Notes under the pieces: model-generated
Databases searched by the model: none
Told to the model about the DNA's origin: nothing
Seen by the model: the letters and a program-made list of their open reading frames with translations, nothing else
Made by a program: the position numbers and the translations under genes
Source of the DNA: Martinezella multihospitum
GTDB taxonomy: Bacteria > Pseudomonadota > Alphaproteobacteria > Rhizobiales > Rhizobiaceae
Length of the DNA stretch: 64,000 nt
Assembly: GCF_900094585.1 (NCBI RefSeq)
Contig: NZ_FMAG01000001.1
Coordinates: 882,530-946,529, forward strand
Direction of reading: 5' to 3'
Shown: one piece after another, positions 53,676 to 62,140 of the stretch
Layout of the letters: every line of letters starts with the position of its first letter
Numbering within the stretch: the first letter of the stretch is position 1

Positions 53676-54728
53676 TCAGACCACGGCGTCGAGGCCAAGT
53701 TCCTCTAGGCGATCGAGTTGGCGGATTTCCTCTGCGGTCAGCGGGATGCCGTCTTTTTCCGCACGAGCGCGAGCGGCGAAGCGACGTTGCGAGGGCAGGC
53801 GTGCGCCTTGGCCGACAATCGCTTCGAACAGCACTTCGGCGTGGGCGAGCGGACTTCCAGGTCGACCAGCTGCGAAGGCCTCCGGCGAGAAGGCGACGAT
53901 GAGTTCGCCGTGCCGCGGTGCGAAAGCCGTCGAGCCGAGATAATCAAGTGCCTCGCGGCTGGTGAAATCGCCGATCATGACACCGGCCAGAAGTTCGATC
54001 ATCGTGCCGATGGCTGAACCCTTGTGCCCCCCGAACGGCAGCATTGCGCCGGCCAAAGCGGCTTCCGGATCCGTGGTCGGTTGGCCGCCGGCATCGATCG
54101 CCCAGCCTTCCGGGAGAGGCTTGCCGGCGCGTCGATGCAGCTCGATCTCGCCGCGGGCGGCAACCGAAGTCGCGAAATCGAAAACATAGGGCGGACTGTC
54201 AAGGCGCGGCCAGCCGAAGGCGAAGGGGTTCGTTCCCAGCAGCGGCGCCGTGCCGCCAGCCGGCGCCACGGTGGAATAGCTCGGGCACATGGCAAAGGCG
54301 GCAAGGCCTCGATCCGTCAGCGCTTCCACCTCTGGCCAGAGCGCGGCGAAATGCGTGCAGTCGTTGATGGCGAGTGCGGCAATGCCGAAGCGGCGAGCCC
54401 GTTCGGCAAGCACCGGCATGCCGAGCTCGAAGGCAGCATTGGAAAAGCCGCTCCTGGCATCGACGCGAACGATGGCGGAGCCATCATTTTGTTCGAGCAC
54501 CGGCACTGCATCCGGCCGTGCCTTGCCGGCCTTGACCGCGCGCAACACACCTTCGATGCGGTAGATGCCGTGGGACTTGCAGGCGTCACGTTCGCCGGCG
54601 ACGATCACCCGCGCGATTGCACCGGCCTGCTGCGCATTGATGCCGGCTTTTGAGAGGATCGCTTCGACGCGGCCTCGCAGCGCATCCGGTGTCAGGGTGG
54701 TCACGTCAGTCAATTTTGGTTCTCCCAT
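53676..54728 (-). CDS. Malate/L-lactate dehydrogenase-family (Ldh_2) reductase
   Basis: I use the ATG at 54728 (350 residues); the frame extends upstream without a ribosome site. Family marks are ACKSHGIYRIEG, VDARSGFSNAAFELGM, INDCTHFAALWPEVEAL, LLGTNPFAFGWPR and LPFGGHKGSAIGTMIELLAG. This NAD(P)H-dependent family includes Δ1-piperideine/pyrroline-2-carboxylate reductases as well as malate and ureidoglycolate dehydrogenases. Placement with DHDPS-family and FAD-oxidase genes favours a proline or hydroxyproline imino-acid substrate. Confidence 0.82.
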   Translation of the reverse strand: MGEPKLTDVTTLTPDALRGRVEAILSKAGINAQQAGAIARVIVAGERDACKSHGIYRIEGVLRAVKAGKARPDAVPVLEQNDGSAIVRVDARSGFSNAAFELGMPVLAERARRFGIAALAINDCTHFAALWPEVEALTDRGLAAFAMCPSYSTVAPAGGTAPLLGTNPFAFGWPRLDSPPYVFDFATSVAARGEIELHRRAGKPLPEGWAIDAGGQPTTDPEAALAGAMLPFGGHKGSAIGTMIELLAGVMIGDFTSREALDYLGSTAFAPRHGELIVAFSPEAFAAGRPGSPLAHAEVLFEAIVGQGARLPSQRRFAARARAEKDGIPLTAEEIRQLDRLEELGLDAVV

Positions 54729-54764
54729 ACTATGCTCGCTTGCATCATAGACTTGAAAATCATA

Positions 54765-54786
54765 AATACAAAAAGAATACAAAAAA
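54765..54786. repeat. Tandem 11-bp repeat upstream of the Ldh-family gene
   Basis: AATACAAAAAG and AATACAAAAAA follow each other in the region between the divergent Ldh-family gene and the ABC ATPase remnant. The first copy overlaps a TAAATACAAA string that also occurs before the DHDPS-family gene. Confidence 0.5.
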
Positions 54787-54839
54787 TCGACATGCGATGC
54801 CGTTGCACATTTCGACTTCGGCTGAGGAATTTCAGTGAA

Positions 54840-55175
54840 ATTGCCGTCACCCGCAAATATCAGGCCGCTGCAGCTGAAGAAATGACGGTAAAGCAAACCC
54901 ATACCGGCGTTGCCGAGATGTTCTCGATCCTTCCGACAAGAAGGCTTGCCATGTCGCCGGAACATATGTTGTTTGATGACGTAATATCCGCGCTTGATCC
55001 CGCACCGGGAGGAGGGATGACCATGATCTGCCTAACGCTTAGAACAGCGTTTATCCGCGATGTCTCGGATCGCGTCGCCTATTTCCATCAGAGCGTCATG
55101 GCCGAGATCGGCAAGCCCGAACAGATTTTCGTCGCGCCGCAGCATCAGCAGAAATCTTTCTTGAGCGTACGTTGA
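54840..55175 (+). pseudogene. Decayed amino-acid ABC transporter ATPase
   Basis: The frame keeps pieces of a polar amino-acid ABC ATPase in order: a helical-domain stretch (AAAAEEMTVKQTHTGVAE), RRLAMSPEHMLFDDVISALDP (Walker B and D-loop region), GMTMICLTLRTAFIRDVSDRV (the H-loop His is lost), then GKPEQIFVAPQH near the end. The Walker A half is missing, and the LSGGQ signature is deleted between the first two pieces, as is the segment after SALDP. Its stop overlaps the next start (TGATG). It is probably the remnant of the uptake system of this catabolic cluster. Confidence 0.8.
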
Positions 55176-56416
55176 TGGCAAGACCGGACGTTATCGTCAT
55201 TGGCGCCGGTGTCGTCGGTCTTTCCACCGCGATCGCAGCGCAGTCACGCGGCTTGAGTGTCGTGGTGGTCGACCGCGAGGGACCCGCCGCTGGCGCTTCC
55301 GCCGGCAATGCCGGTGCCTTTGCCTTCACGGATATCCTGCCGCTGGCGTCTCCCGGCATTTTGAAAAAGGCGCCGAAATGGCTCCTCGATCCCCTTGGTC
55401 CGCTCTCGGTGCCGCCGTCCTATGCGCTCAAGATCGCGCCCTGGATGTTTCGGTTCTGGCGTGCCTGCCAGCCCTCGCGCGTTGCCCACTCCACGGCGGC
55501 GCAGACAAGCCTGATGGATCTTTCCAAGTCCGAGTTGGAACCTTTCCTTGCCGCGACGGACACGCTCTCCATGCTGCGCAAGGAAGGCAATCTTCAGGTC
55601 TATGAAAGCGAGGCGGAATTTCGCGGCTCTCTGCCAGGTTGGGAGGTTCGCCGCAATCACGGCATCGAATTCCAGCATCTGAAAGCTGACGAGATGGCAG
55701 CGATCCAGCCCGGGTTGGCATCGCGCTTCATCCTCGGCACCTTCACGCCCGGCTGGTATTCCATCGCCGATCCCAAGCTTTACACGCTGGCGCTGGCTGC
55801 GCATTTTCGCAGCCGCGGCGGCATCATCGAGACATCGCAGATTTCGTCGCTTCGGGCACTTCCGGTTGGGGTCGAGGCGGTGGCTGCGGATGGAAAGTTG
55901 CGCCAGGCCGGCAAGGTCGTCCTGGCTGCCGGCGCCTTCTCGCATCGGATCGCCAAAACGCTCGGCGAGCACATACCGCTCGAAACTGAACGCGGCTACA
56001 ACACGACGCTTCCGGCCGATGCCTTCGACCTGCGCACACAGATCACCTTCGGCGGCCATGGCTTCGTCGTCAGCAAGCTTTCGACCGGCATTCGTGTCGG
56101 CGGTGCGGTGGAGCTGGGCGGATTGGCCTTGCCGCCGAATTTTCGCCGTTCCGAAGCCATGCTGCAGAAGGCCCGTAGCTTCCTGACTGGTCTCAGGCCG
56201 GGGGGCGGTGTGCAGTGGATGGGCTTCCGGCCATCGCTGCCCGACAGCCTGCCTGCGATCGGTAGCGCCAGGGCGACGCCGGACGTAATTTACGCCTTTG
56301 GTCATGGCCATCTTGGTCTGACCCAATCGGCCGGCACCGCGCGCATCGTCGCCGACCTCCTGACATGGCAGGAGCCGGCGATCGATCTGACGCCATTCTC
56401 GCCGCAACGCTTCTGA
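55175..56416 (+). CDS. FAD-dependent D-amino-acid oxidase/dehydrogenase family
   Basis: This 413-residue protein (ATG at 55175, overlapping the stop of the remnant upstream) has the FAD motif VIVIGAGVVGLSTAIAAQS, the GASAGNAGAF loop, and DadA/HypO-like C-terminal segments (VQWMGFRPSLPDSLPAIG, YAFGHGHLGLTQSAGTARIVADL). In the hydroxyproline pathway such an enzyme oxidises cis-4-hydroxy-D-proline to the pyrroline, the substrate of the DHDPS-family protein. That role is an inference from the neighbours. Confidence 0.86.
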   Translation: MARPDVIVIGAGVVGLSTAIAAQSRGLSVVVVDREGPAAGASAGNAGAFAFTDILPLASPGILKKAPKWLLDPLGPLSVPPSYALKIAPWMFRFWRACQPSRVAHSTAAQTSLMDLSKSELEPFLAATDTLSMLRKEGNLQVYESEAEFRGSLPGWEVRRNHGIEFQHLKADEMAAIQPGLASRFILGTFTPGWYSIADPKLYTLALAAHFRSRGGIIETSQISSLRALPVGVEAVAADGKLRQAGKVVLAAGAFSHRIAKTLGEHIPLETERGYNTTLPADAFDLRTQITFGGHGFVVSKLSTGIRVGGAVELGGLALPPNFRRSEAMLQKARSFLTGLRPGGGVQWMGFRPSLPDSLPAIGSARATPDVIYAFGHGHLGLTQSAGTARIVADLLTWQEPAIDLTPFSPQRF

Positions 56417-56526
56417 CAGAAGCCGCAGGATCATGCTCAATGGTCGATTATGGCGGCCGGCAAAACGATCCCTCATCCGCCGGCCGCCGTGTGGTCGTAT
56501 TGTAAAGCCGGCTAATGCTGCCGGGA

Positions 56527-56811
56527 CTAGCCTGGCACGCGGGCGCCATTTCCTTCTCTCGCGAGAAGTTTCAGCCATGGCCCGCAATGGAAGAGGCTCA
56601 TGAGCAGATACATCGGTACCATCCCGCCGAGCATCGAGCCATCATGCGCGGAGCAGATCATGTCGCCGGCTGTACCATAGGCCGATAGCACCGTCATGAG
56701 AGCGAAGCTTGGCGCGGCGGCCATTGCCAGCCAGCGGCCGGCAACCGTGGGCAGGGCAGGGACGGCGGAATGTCCGCCGACCCTTTCATCGATTTCGGAT
56801 GAGCGTGACAT
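56527..56811 (-). CDS. Small membrane protein next to DUF899 protein
   Basis: This 94-residue protein (MSRSSEIDERVGGHSAVPAL, then two hydrophobic segments: WLAMAAAPSFALMTVLSAY and MVPMYLLMSLFHCGPWLKLL) starts at 56811, its ATG overlapping the stop codon of the DUF899 gene (TGATG), so the two are translationally coupled. The family is not recognised. It is probably an inner-membrane partner of the DUF899 protein. Confidence 0.7.
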   Translation of the reverse strand: MSRSSEIDERVGGHSAVPALPTVAGRWLAMAAAPSFALMTVLSAYGTAGDMICSAHDGSMLGGMVPMYLLMSLFHCGPWLKLLAREGNGARVPG

Positions 56812-57608
56812 CAGTTTGCTCCATAGCGGTCGTGGTGCCGCCACCACACGCCGGCCTCGTTGCGGCCGAGCGGCGCGCGGTCGAGCCACTGGTACATGCC
56901 CCAGAGGCCATCAAGGCCGCGGGCATAGGAGGAATAGGTGTGATAAATATCGCCATCCTGCATCGCGAAGGCGCTGACGCCAGGCCGGTCGCGCGTATAG
57001 GTCGCGACATCCGTTCCCGTCATTGACGCCATCAGTTCGACCGGGCCTTCGCTGCCGCGCAGCTCCCACTGCTGCATCGTCTTGCCCGCCTGAGCGTCGG
57101 GTATTGGCGGCTCGCGACGGTAATTATATTCGATGCCGCCGTCGCGCTGTTCCTCCGGCGTGAACCAGACATTGAAATCATGGTTGAAATCGCTGTTGGC
57201 GGAGGAGGCCCAATCGAAAGTCCAGCCCATACGCCGCTTGAATTCCTGCAATTTCATGAGAGGTGCGCGGGAGACCGCCGAAAAGGCGACATCATGGTTT
57301 TCAAGGTGCACAGCGATGCCGTTGAAGCCGTCCGCGATCGACGAGCAGGATGGACAACCGGCCGTATAGTCCGTTCCGAACATGAAATGATAGACGAGAA
57401 GCTGCGAGCGCCCCTTGAAGAGGCCCGAGAGCGGAACGACACCCTGCTCGGTCTCAAGCCGATAGTCCTTTTCCACCTTCACCCAGGGCAATTCCTGGCG
57501 GTGTGCAGCAATCTCGTCGCTGCGGCGGGTCAGCTCTTTTTCCTGCTCCAGCAGGGAAAGCCGTGCCGAAAGCCATTCCTTGCGCGTTCCTGTCCTATGC
57601 GTCGTCAT
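56811..57608 (-). CDS. DUF899 thioredoxin-like protein
   Basis: The 265-residue cytoplasmic protein matches the DUF899 family: EWLSARLSLLEQEKELTRRSDEIAAHRQELPWV, LLVYHFMFGTDYTAGCPSCSSIADGFNG with a CPSC motif near residue 85, SRAPLMKLQEFKRRMGWTF and a C-terminal HTYSSYARGLDGLWGMYQWLDRAPLGRNE. Members are predicted thioredoxin-fold dithiol proteins; function unknown. It lies opposite a TPR-like regulator, with a 120-base divergent control region. Confidence 0.87.
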   Translation of the reverse strand: MTTHRTGTRKEWLSARLSLLEQEKELTRRSDEIAAHRQELPWVKVEKDYRLETEQGVVPLSGLFKGRSQLLVYHFMFGTDYTAGCPSCSSIADGFNGIAVHLENHDVAFSAVSRAPLMKLQEFKRRMGWTFDWASSANSDFNHDFNVWFTPEEQRDGGIEYNYRREPPIPDAQAGKTMQQWELRGSEGPVELMASMTGTDVATYTRDRPGVSAFAMQDGDIYHTYSSYARGLDGLWGMYQWLDRAPLGRNEAGVWWRHHDRYGAN

Positions 57609-57728
57609 GGTTCATCTCCTCTTGTCTGTCAGGTCTATCCTTGTCGGCGCTGCATCTTGCCAGCCGATATGCGATAACTTACCGCTGGAGGCGTAAAGGG
57701 TGGGAGTTACAAGTGTGACGGGATTTCG

Positions 57729-58949
57729 ATGGACTCGCTGATCGTCGCGGCCGCCCAGGCGCTTGCATCAGGCGACGTGCTGGGTGCGCTGAAGCGCGTG
57801 GCGCTGCGCGACGATGCCCCGGCGCTGGCATTGCGCGGCATTGCAATGGCGCAGCTGGGCGACCTTACCCGCGCGAAGGCGTTGCTGAAGAGTGCTGCGC
57901 GCGCCTTCGGCCCGCGCGAAGCGGTTGCCCGTGCCCGCTGCATCGTGGCCGAAGCAGAAATCGCCCTTGTCTCGCGCGACCTCGGCTGGCCCGAGAAGGC
58001 GCTGGAGACGGCACGGGCCGCTCTCGAAAAACATGGCGACCAAATCAATGCTGCCCATGCCCGCAATCTGCAGCTACGGCGTCTGCTGCTGGTCGGTCAT
58101 CTGGACGAGGCCGAACGGCTGCTCGCAAAACTCGATCCGTCGCCCCTGCCACCTGCTGCAAGGGCAAGCCATGAACTGGCGGTTGCCGGCATCGCCATCC
58201 GCCGCCTGCGCATCCAGCCGGCACGCGCCGCTCTGGTGCGCGCCGTGGAGGCGGCCGGCAAAGCCGGGATCCCGGCGCTTATCGTCGAGGTCCGCGATGC
58301 CGCGCGCGCGCTCGATGAGCCGGCGGCGCGCCTGCTTGCGCAGGGGAGGGAAAAGCTGTTGTCGCTCGATGAGGTCGAGACGCTTCTGACGTCCGATACT
58401 CTGGTCGTCGATGCCTGCCGCAATGTCGTGCGCAGCGGCGGAGACATCATCTCGCTTGCGAGCAGGCCGGTGCTCTTTGCCCTGGCACGTACGTTGGCCG
58501 AGGCAGCACCCGCCGATGCGACGCGGGCGCTGCTGCTTTCCCGCGCGTTCCGCGCCCGTCATGCCGACGAATCCCATAGGGCCAGACTGAGGGTTGAGAT
58601 TGGCAGGCTTCGCGCCACCCTGGAGCCCCTTGCCGATATCAACGCGACACAGCACGGCTTCGCGCTGACACCGCGAGGAACGCGGGATGTCGTGGTGCTG
58701 GCGCCGCCTGTCGAAGTCGAGAATGCCTCGCTGCTTGCCCTGTTGTCGGATGGAGAATCCTGGTCGAGTTCGGCGCTATCGATCGCGCTCGCGATAAGCC
58801 CGCGCACGGTGCAGCGCGCGCTCGACGCACTTGCCGCGGATGGGATGGTGCAGGGCATCGGCAACGGCCGGGCGCGCCGCTGGATGATGCCGCCGGTGGT
58901 CGGCTTCCCGTCAACATTGTTACTCCCGGGACCACTGCCCAGCGATTAA
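57729..58949 (+). CDS. TPR-like helical protein with C-terminal winged helix
   Basis: This 406-residue protein is mostly short amphipathic helices in pairs (ALALRGIAMAQLGDLTRAKALLKSAARAFG, HARNLQLRRLLLVGHLDEAERLLAKL), a TPR-like solenoid. The C-terminus has a winged helix (LLSDGESWSSSALSIALAISPRTVQRALDALAADGMVQGIG) with a basic GNGRARRW wing. It is probably a transcription regulator that binds a protein or ligand through the solenoid. It is divergent from the DUF899 pair and 48 bases upstream of a beta-propeller gene. Confidence 0.78.
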   Translation: MDSLIVAAAQALASGDVLGALKRVALRDDAPALALRGIAMAQLGDLTRAKALLKSAARAFGPREAVARARCIVAEAEIALVSRDLGWPEKALETARAALEKHGDQINAAHARNLQLRRLLLVGHLDEAERLLAKLDPSPLPPAARASHELAVAGIAIRRLRIQPARAALVRAVEAAGKAGIPALIVEVRDAARALDEPAARLLAQGREKLLSLDEVETLLTSDTLVVDACRNVVRSGGDIISLASRPVLFALARTLAEAAPADATRALLLSRAFRARHADESHRARLRVEIGRLRATLEPLADINATQHGFALTPRGTRDVVVLAPPVEVENASLLALLSDGESWSSSALSIALAISPRTVQRALDALAADGMVQGIGNGRARRWMMPPVVGFPSTLLLPGPLPSD

Positions 58950-58997
58950 GCTTTTGCATCATCGAAACTCACTCAATCCCGACTGGAGGATGCATCC

Positions 58998-59630
58998 ATG
59001 AAAAAGTCCCAAGCGGAAATCATTCGCGAATACGGCCCCTTCGACAATGCGCCGCGCGTAAACGGCGTCACCTTCGACGGGCAGCACGTCTGGTTCGCCT
59101 CCGGCGAGAAGCTGCATGCCCTGAACCCGGAGAGCGGCGAGCAGGTACGCACGATCGACGTCGCCTCCCATGCCGGCACGGCTTTCGACGGCCACCATCT
59201 CTATCAGATCGCCGAGGACCAGATTCACAAGATCGACCCCGGAACGGGCAAGATCCTCGCGACCATTCCTGCACCAGGCAATGGCGGTGATTCAGGCCTC
59301 GCCTGGAGCGACGGTAGCCTGTGGGTCGGTCAGCATCGCGGCCGCAAGATCTACGAGATAGACCCGGAGACCGGCGCCATCCGCCGCACCATCGAATCCA
59401 ACCGTATCGTCACCGGCGTGACATGGGTCGATGGCGAACTGTGGCACGGCACCTGGGAGGGCGACGAAAGCGACGTCCGCCGGGTCGATCCGGTGACCGG
59501 CGAAGTTTTGGAGCGGCTCGAAATGCCGGAAGGTACCGGCGTTTCGGGCCTGGAATCCGATGGCAAGGACCGCTTCTTCGCCGGTGGTGGCGGTAGCGGC
59601 AAGCTGCGGGCAATTCGCCGTCCGCGCTGA
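58998..59630 (+). CDS. Beta-propeller protein (glutaminyl-cyclase-like)
   Basis: This 210-residue soluble protein has four to five repeats with the pattern DGQHVWFASGEKLHALNPESGE, DGHHLYQIAEDQIHKIDPGTGK, DGSLWVGQHRGRKIYEIDPETGA and DGELWHGTWEGDESDVRRVDPVTGE. No signal peptide is present. It resembles the glutamine cyclotransferase/YncE type propellers, but whether the catalytic residues are present cannot be decided by eye. GGAGGA precedes the start. Likely part of the same unit as the TPR-like regulator. Confidence 0.78.
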   Translation: MKKSQAEIIREYGPFDNAPRVNGVTFDGQHVWFASGEKLHALNPESGEQVRTIDVASHAGTAFDGHHLYQIAEDQIHKIDPGTGKILATIPAPGNGGDSGLAWSDGSLWVGQHRGRKIYEIDPETGAIRRTIESNRIVTGVTWVDGELWHGTWEGDESDVRRVDPVTGEVLERLEMPEGTGVSGLESDGKDRFFAGGGGSGKLRAIRRPR

Positions 59631-59991
59631 GTGGCGGCAACGGAGACGTCCTGCGCCTGGAATCGGTCGATCGATCCCCGGGCGCCTGGGTTTGGAAAGA
59701 GTTGACTTACGTCTCCGGCTTGAAAGATTGCATCCGGATCACAACTGGATAGCGCGACCTTGAAACTTGCCGAGTCATAGACGGGGCTTCGGGCTAGATC
59801 CTGCGATCGCCATCTCGCACATTTTGAACCAACCGCAATGCCATGCGTTTCAGACATGGAAGCCATGCCTTGCCGGTCCCGGCTTTCATTGCCATATTTC
59901 ACTTACCAACCGCATTTCAATCATTTCCAAGTTGCGAGCTGCGCCGATCCCGACGGATGTCGTGAATGATCGGGCGCGCCAAGGAGAAGTC
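59631..59991. other. Gene-free region before a small unknown gene
   Basis: This 361-base gap contains no supported gene on either strand. It should hold the promoter for the gene at 59992; I see no strong box. Confidence 0.4.
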
Positions 59992-60273
59992 ATGAGTGAG
60001 ATCACGAAAAGTCTTGGCGAAATGAACTTGCAGGAGCGTGCCGATCTTATGGCGGCCGTCGCGGATGTACTGCAAGCCACCGCCGAAGAGGCCGAGGAGG
60101 ATGGCGATGCGCTCGCCGTCACCAATTCGCTGTTCCTGGCATGCAATCTGCGCGGCTGTTCGTCCGATCTTGGCCCGAACGATCTGAAAGCGGCCGAACT
60201 GCTGCTGGAGCAGGGGATTACTTTCATTCACCTGCTGAACGGGCGCAAGAAAAGCCGTACGCTGGTGCATTGA
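59992..60273 (+). CDS. Small acidic protein of unknown function
   Basis: The ATG at 59992 follows AAGGAGA at ideal distance; the frame upstream of it is not coding-like. The 93-residue protein (MSEITKSLGEMNLQERADLM, AAVADVLQATAEEAEEDGDA, AACNLRGCSSDLGPN-like cysteine segment, EQGITFIHLLNGRKKSRT) is helical, with an acidic centre and a basic end. No family recognised. A hairpin terminator follows at 60379. Confidence 0.6.
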   Translation: MSEITKSLGEMNLQERADLMAAVADVLQATAEEAEEDGDALAVTNSLFLACNLRGCSSDLGPNDLKAAELLLEQGITFIHLLNGRKKSRTLVH

Positions 60274-60378
60274 CGGTTGCGACCGACGAAGGTCGAGCCT
60301 CCAATCGCTTATCAGGTCGAAAACGGCCCAGGTAGCGAAGCATTTCAGCGCAAAATGCCGCAGACTGCTAAAAGCCTC

Positions 60379-60408
60379 AGGCGGAACATCATGGATGTCC
60401 CGCCTTTC
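60379..60408. terminator. Hairpin between the small gene and kgtP
   Basis: AGGCGGAACAT (60379-60389) pairs with ATGTCCCGCCT (60395-60405) with one mismatch around a 5-base loop, then TTT. Placed between convergent ends, it can serve both strands. Confidence 0.6.
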
Positions 60409-60459
60409 CTGTTCGGTTGAGCTTGTGTCAGCAGAAATCGTTCCGCCGCGCCGGCTATC

Positions 60460-61785
60460 TCAATCTTCCTGGATGGCGCTGTTTCTCGCCGTATCCCGCA
60501 TGAAGAGATAAACGATCAGCGAAATGCCGATCATCGCGGTCACGTACCAATAGAAGCCCTGTTCCCAGCCGCTGCTCTTGAATTTCAGCGCCACGAATTC
60601 GGCTGTGCCGCCGAATAGTGTGTTGGCGAGAGCATAAGGCAACGCGACACCGAGAGCTCGGATATGTGCAGGAAACAGCTCCGCCTTCACGACAGCATTG
60701 ATCGATGTGTAGCCGGTGACGATGACCAATGCGCCCATGACGAGTAGCCCGGCGATGAATGGATCCCTCGTGGTTTCGAGCGCCGAGAAGATCGGATAGG
60801 TAAACAGCACACCGCAGAGACCGAAACCGATCATCAGCGGCTTGCGGCCGATCTTGTCGGAGAGCCCGCCCGCAATCGGCTGCAGTAGCATGAAGATGAA
60901 CAGCGTGATTGCGTTTATCTCGCTCGACGTTTCCCGGCTGAACCCGGAGGTGTTGACCAGGAATTTCTGCATGTAGATCGAATAGGCGTAGAAGGCGAGC
61001 GTGCCGCCGGCAGTCAGCAGCATGACGAGCGCGGTTTCCTTGGGGTGCCGGGTGATGAGCATCCAGAAGCCGGATTTCTGCGTATCGCTTGCGCGTACAT
61101 TTTTGAAGCTTTCGGTTTCGGCCAGGCCGCGCCGCAGCCAGAAGACCACGACTGCAAGTGCCGCTCCCATGAAGAAGGGAATGCGCCATCCCCAGGAATT
61201 CAGCTCTTCCGGCGTCATCACCGCCTGCAGCACGATCAGCAGCGCGATTGCGAGAAGCTGGCCCGAGATCAGTGTGACATACTGAAAGGACGAGAAGAAT
61301 CCGCGGCGCTGGCGGCCGGCCATCTCGGAGAGATAGGTTGCCGAGGCACCATATTCGCCACCGACCGACAGGCCCTGCATCAGGCGGGCGAGAACCAGAA
61401 GTGCTGGTGCCACCACGCCGATGGTTTCATATCCCGGCGTCAGCGCGATGATCAGCGAGCCGGCACACATCAGCGTCACCGAGAGCGCGAGACCGGCTTT
61501 GCGGCCCTTGCGGTCGGCATAGAGCCCCATGATCCAGGCGCCGATCGGCCGCATGACGAAACCGACGGCAAAGACCGCCGCCGAATTCAACAGCTGCGCC
61601 GTCTGGTCGCCGGCGGGGAAGAAATGCGGTGCGAAATAGAGCGCGAATGCAGCATAGACATACCAGTCGAACCATTCGACCAGATTGCCGGTGGAACCGC
61701 CGATAATCGATTTCAGACGTTTGCGCCGTTCGGCTGCTTCCGCCTTTGCTGTCGTTACGATGGGATCTTCGAATGTCTTCAGCAT
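60460..61785 (-). CDS. kgtP: 2-oxoglutarate permease, MHS family (KgtP)
   Basis: This 441-residue protein (ATG at 61785, GGAGGAGAGG before it) has twelve membrane segments and matches E. coli KgtP closely: GGSTGNLVEWFDWYVYAAFA, FAVGFVMRPIGAW, LSVGGEYGASATYLSE, FSSFQYVTLISGQLLAI, GFSRETSSEINAITLFIFML and AELFPAHIRALGVALPYALA. It imports 2-oxoglutarate or a similar dicarboxylate with protons. It is divergent from a DctB-like kinase and its regulator, which very likely control it. Longer upstream frames contain the promoter and are rejected. Confidence 0.92.
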   Translation of the reverse strand: MLKTFEDPIVTTAKAEAAERRKRLKSIIGGSTGNLVEWFDWYVYAAFALYFAPHFFPAGDQTAQLLNSAAVFAVGFVMRPIGAWIMGLYADRKGRKAGLALSVTLMCAGSLIIALTPGYETIGVVAPALLVLARLMQGLSVGGEYGASATYLSEMAGRQRRGFFSSFQYVTLISGQLLAIALLIVLQAVMTPEELNSWGWRIPFFMGAALAVVVFWLRRGLAETESFKNVRASDTQKSGFWMLITRHPKETALVMLLTAGGTLAFYAYSIYMQKFLVNTSGFSRETSSEINAITLFIFMLLQPIAGGLSDKIGRKPLMIGFGLCGVLFTYPIFSALETTRDPFIAGLLVMGALVIVTGYTSINAVVKAELFPAHIRALGVALPYALANTLFGGTAEFVALKFKSSGWEQGFYWYVTAMIGISLIVYLFMRDTARNSAIQED

Positions 61786-62140
61786 TATGCCTCTCCTCCC
61801 GTTCTTGCTTCGGATCGTCGTAAGCGCGCGATGAACCGCTGCGAACGACACGTTCGCCGGGAGGGGCCGTATGCCTGCAGATAGCTGCCGGCCAGTCTCT
61901 TCGAGACGGCATCGACAACGCCAATTGCCCGGCTGACAGCCGGCTTTTCTACCTATTGAGGACCACTCTCCCAGTGTCCACATTGATACGTGTGGAAGGC
62001 ATGGGAGACGAGATTTAAGGATTGCATAGGGATATCCCATTGATATATCCTGATTTTCTCTGGGTTTTGGGCTGGCCTTCACGGCGCTGTGCGCAAGATT
62101 CTGCATAGCCATTTTGGAATTTGTGCAATAATCTGCACAG
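61786..62140. other. Divergent control region, kgtP / sensor kinase
   Basis: This 355-base gap has no gene. A GG-N10-GC arrangement with an ATGCA end around 62024-62037 (minus strand) is a weak candidate sigma-54 promoter for kgtP; only the key bases match. The inverted repeats at 62088-62139 would then be enhancer sites about 85 bp upstream. Confidence 0.4.
62088..62139. promoter_or_regulatory. Two related inverted repeats upstream of the kinase gene
   Basis: TGTGCA-N6-TGCACA (62122-62127 and 62134-62139) is perfect. TGTGCG-N8-TGCATA (62088-62093 and 62102-62107) is a looser copy. Their centres are 33 bp apart, three helical turns, as for tandem activator sites of NtrC/DctD-type regulators. 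The nearer site touches the kinase start codon. Confidence 0.55.

Noticed and set aside
55244..56587. 447-codon open frame antisense to the FAD oxidase
   Set aside because: Arginine-rich composition without domains; the plus-strand gene is certain.
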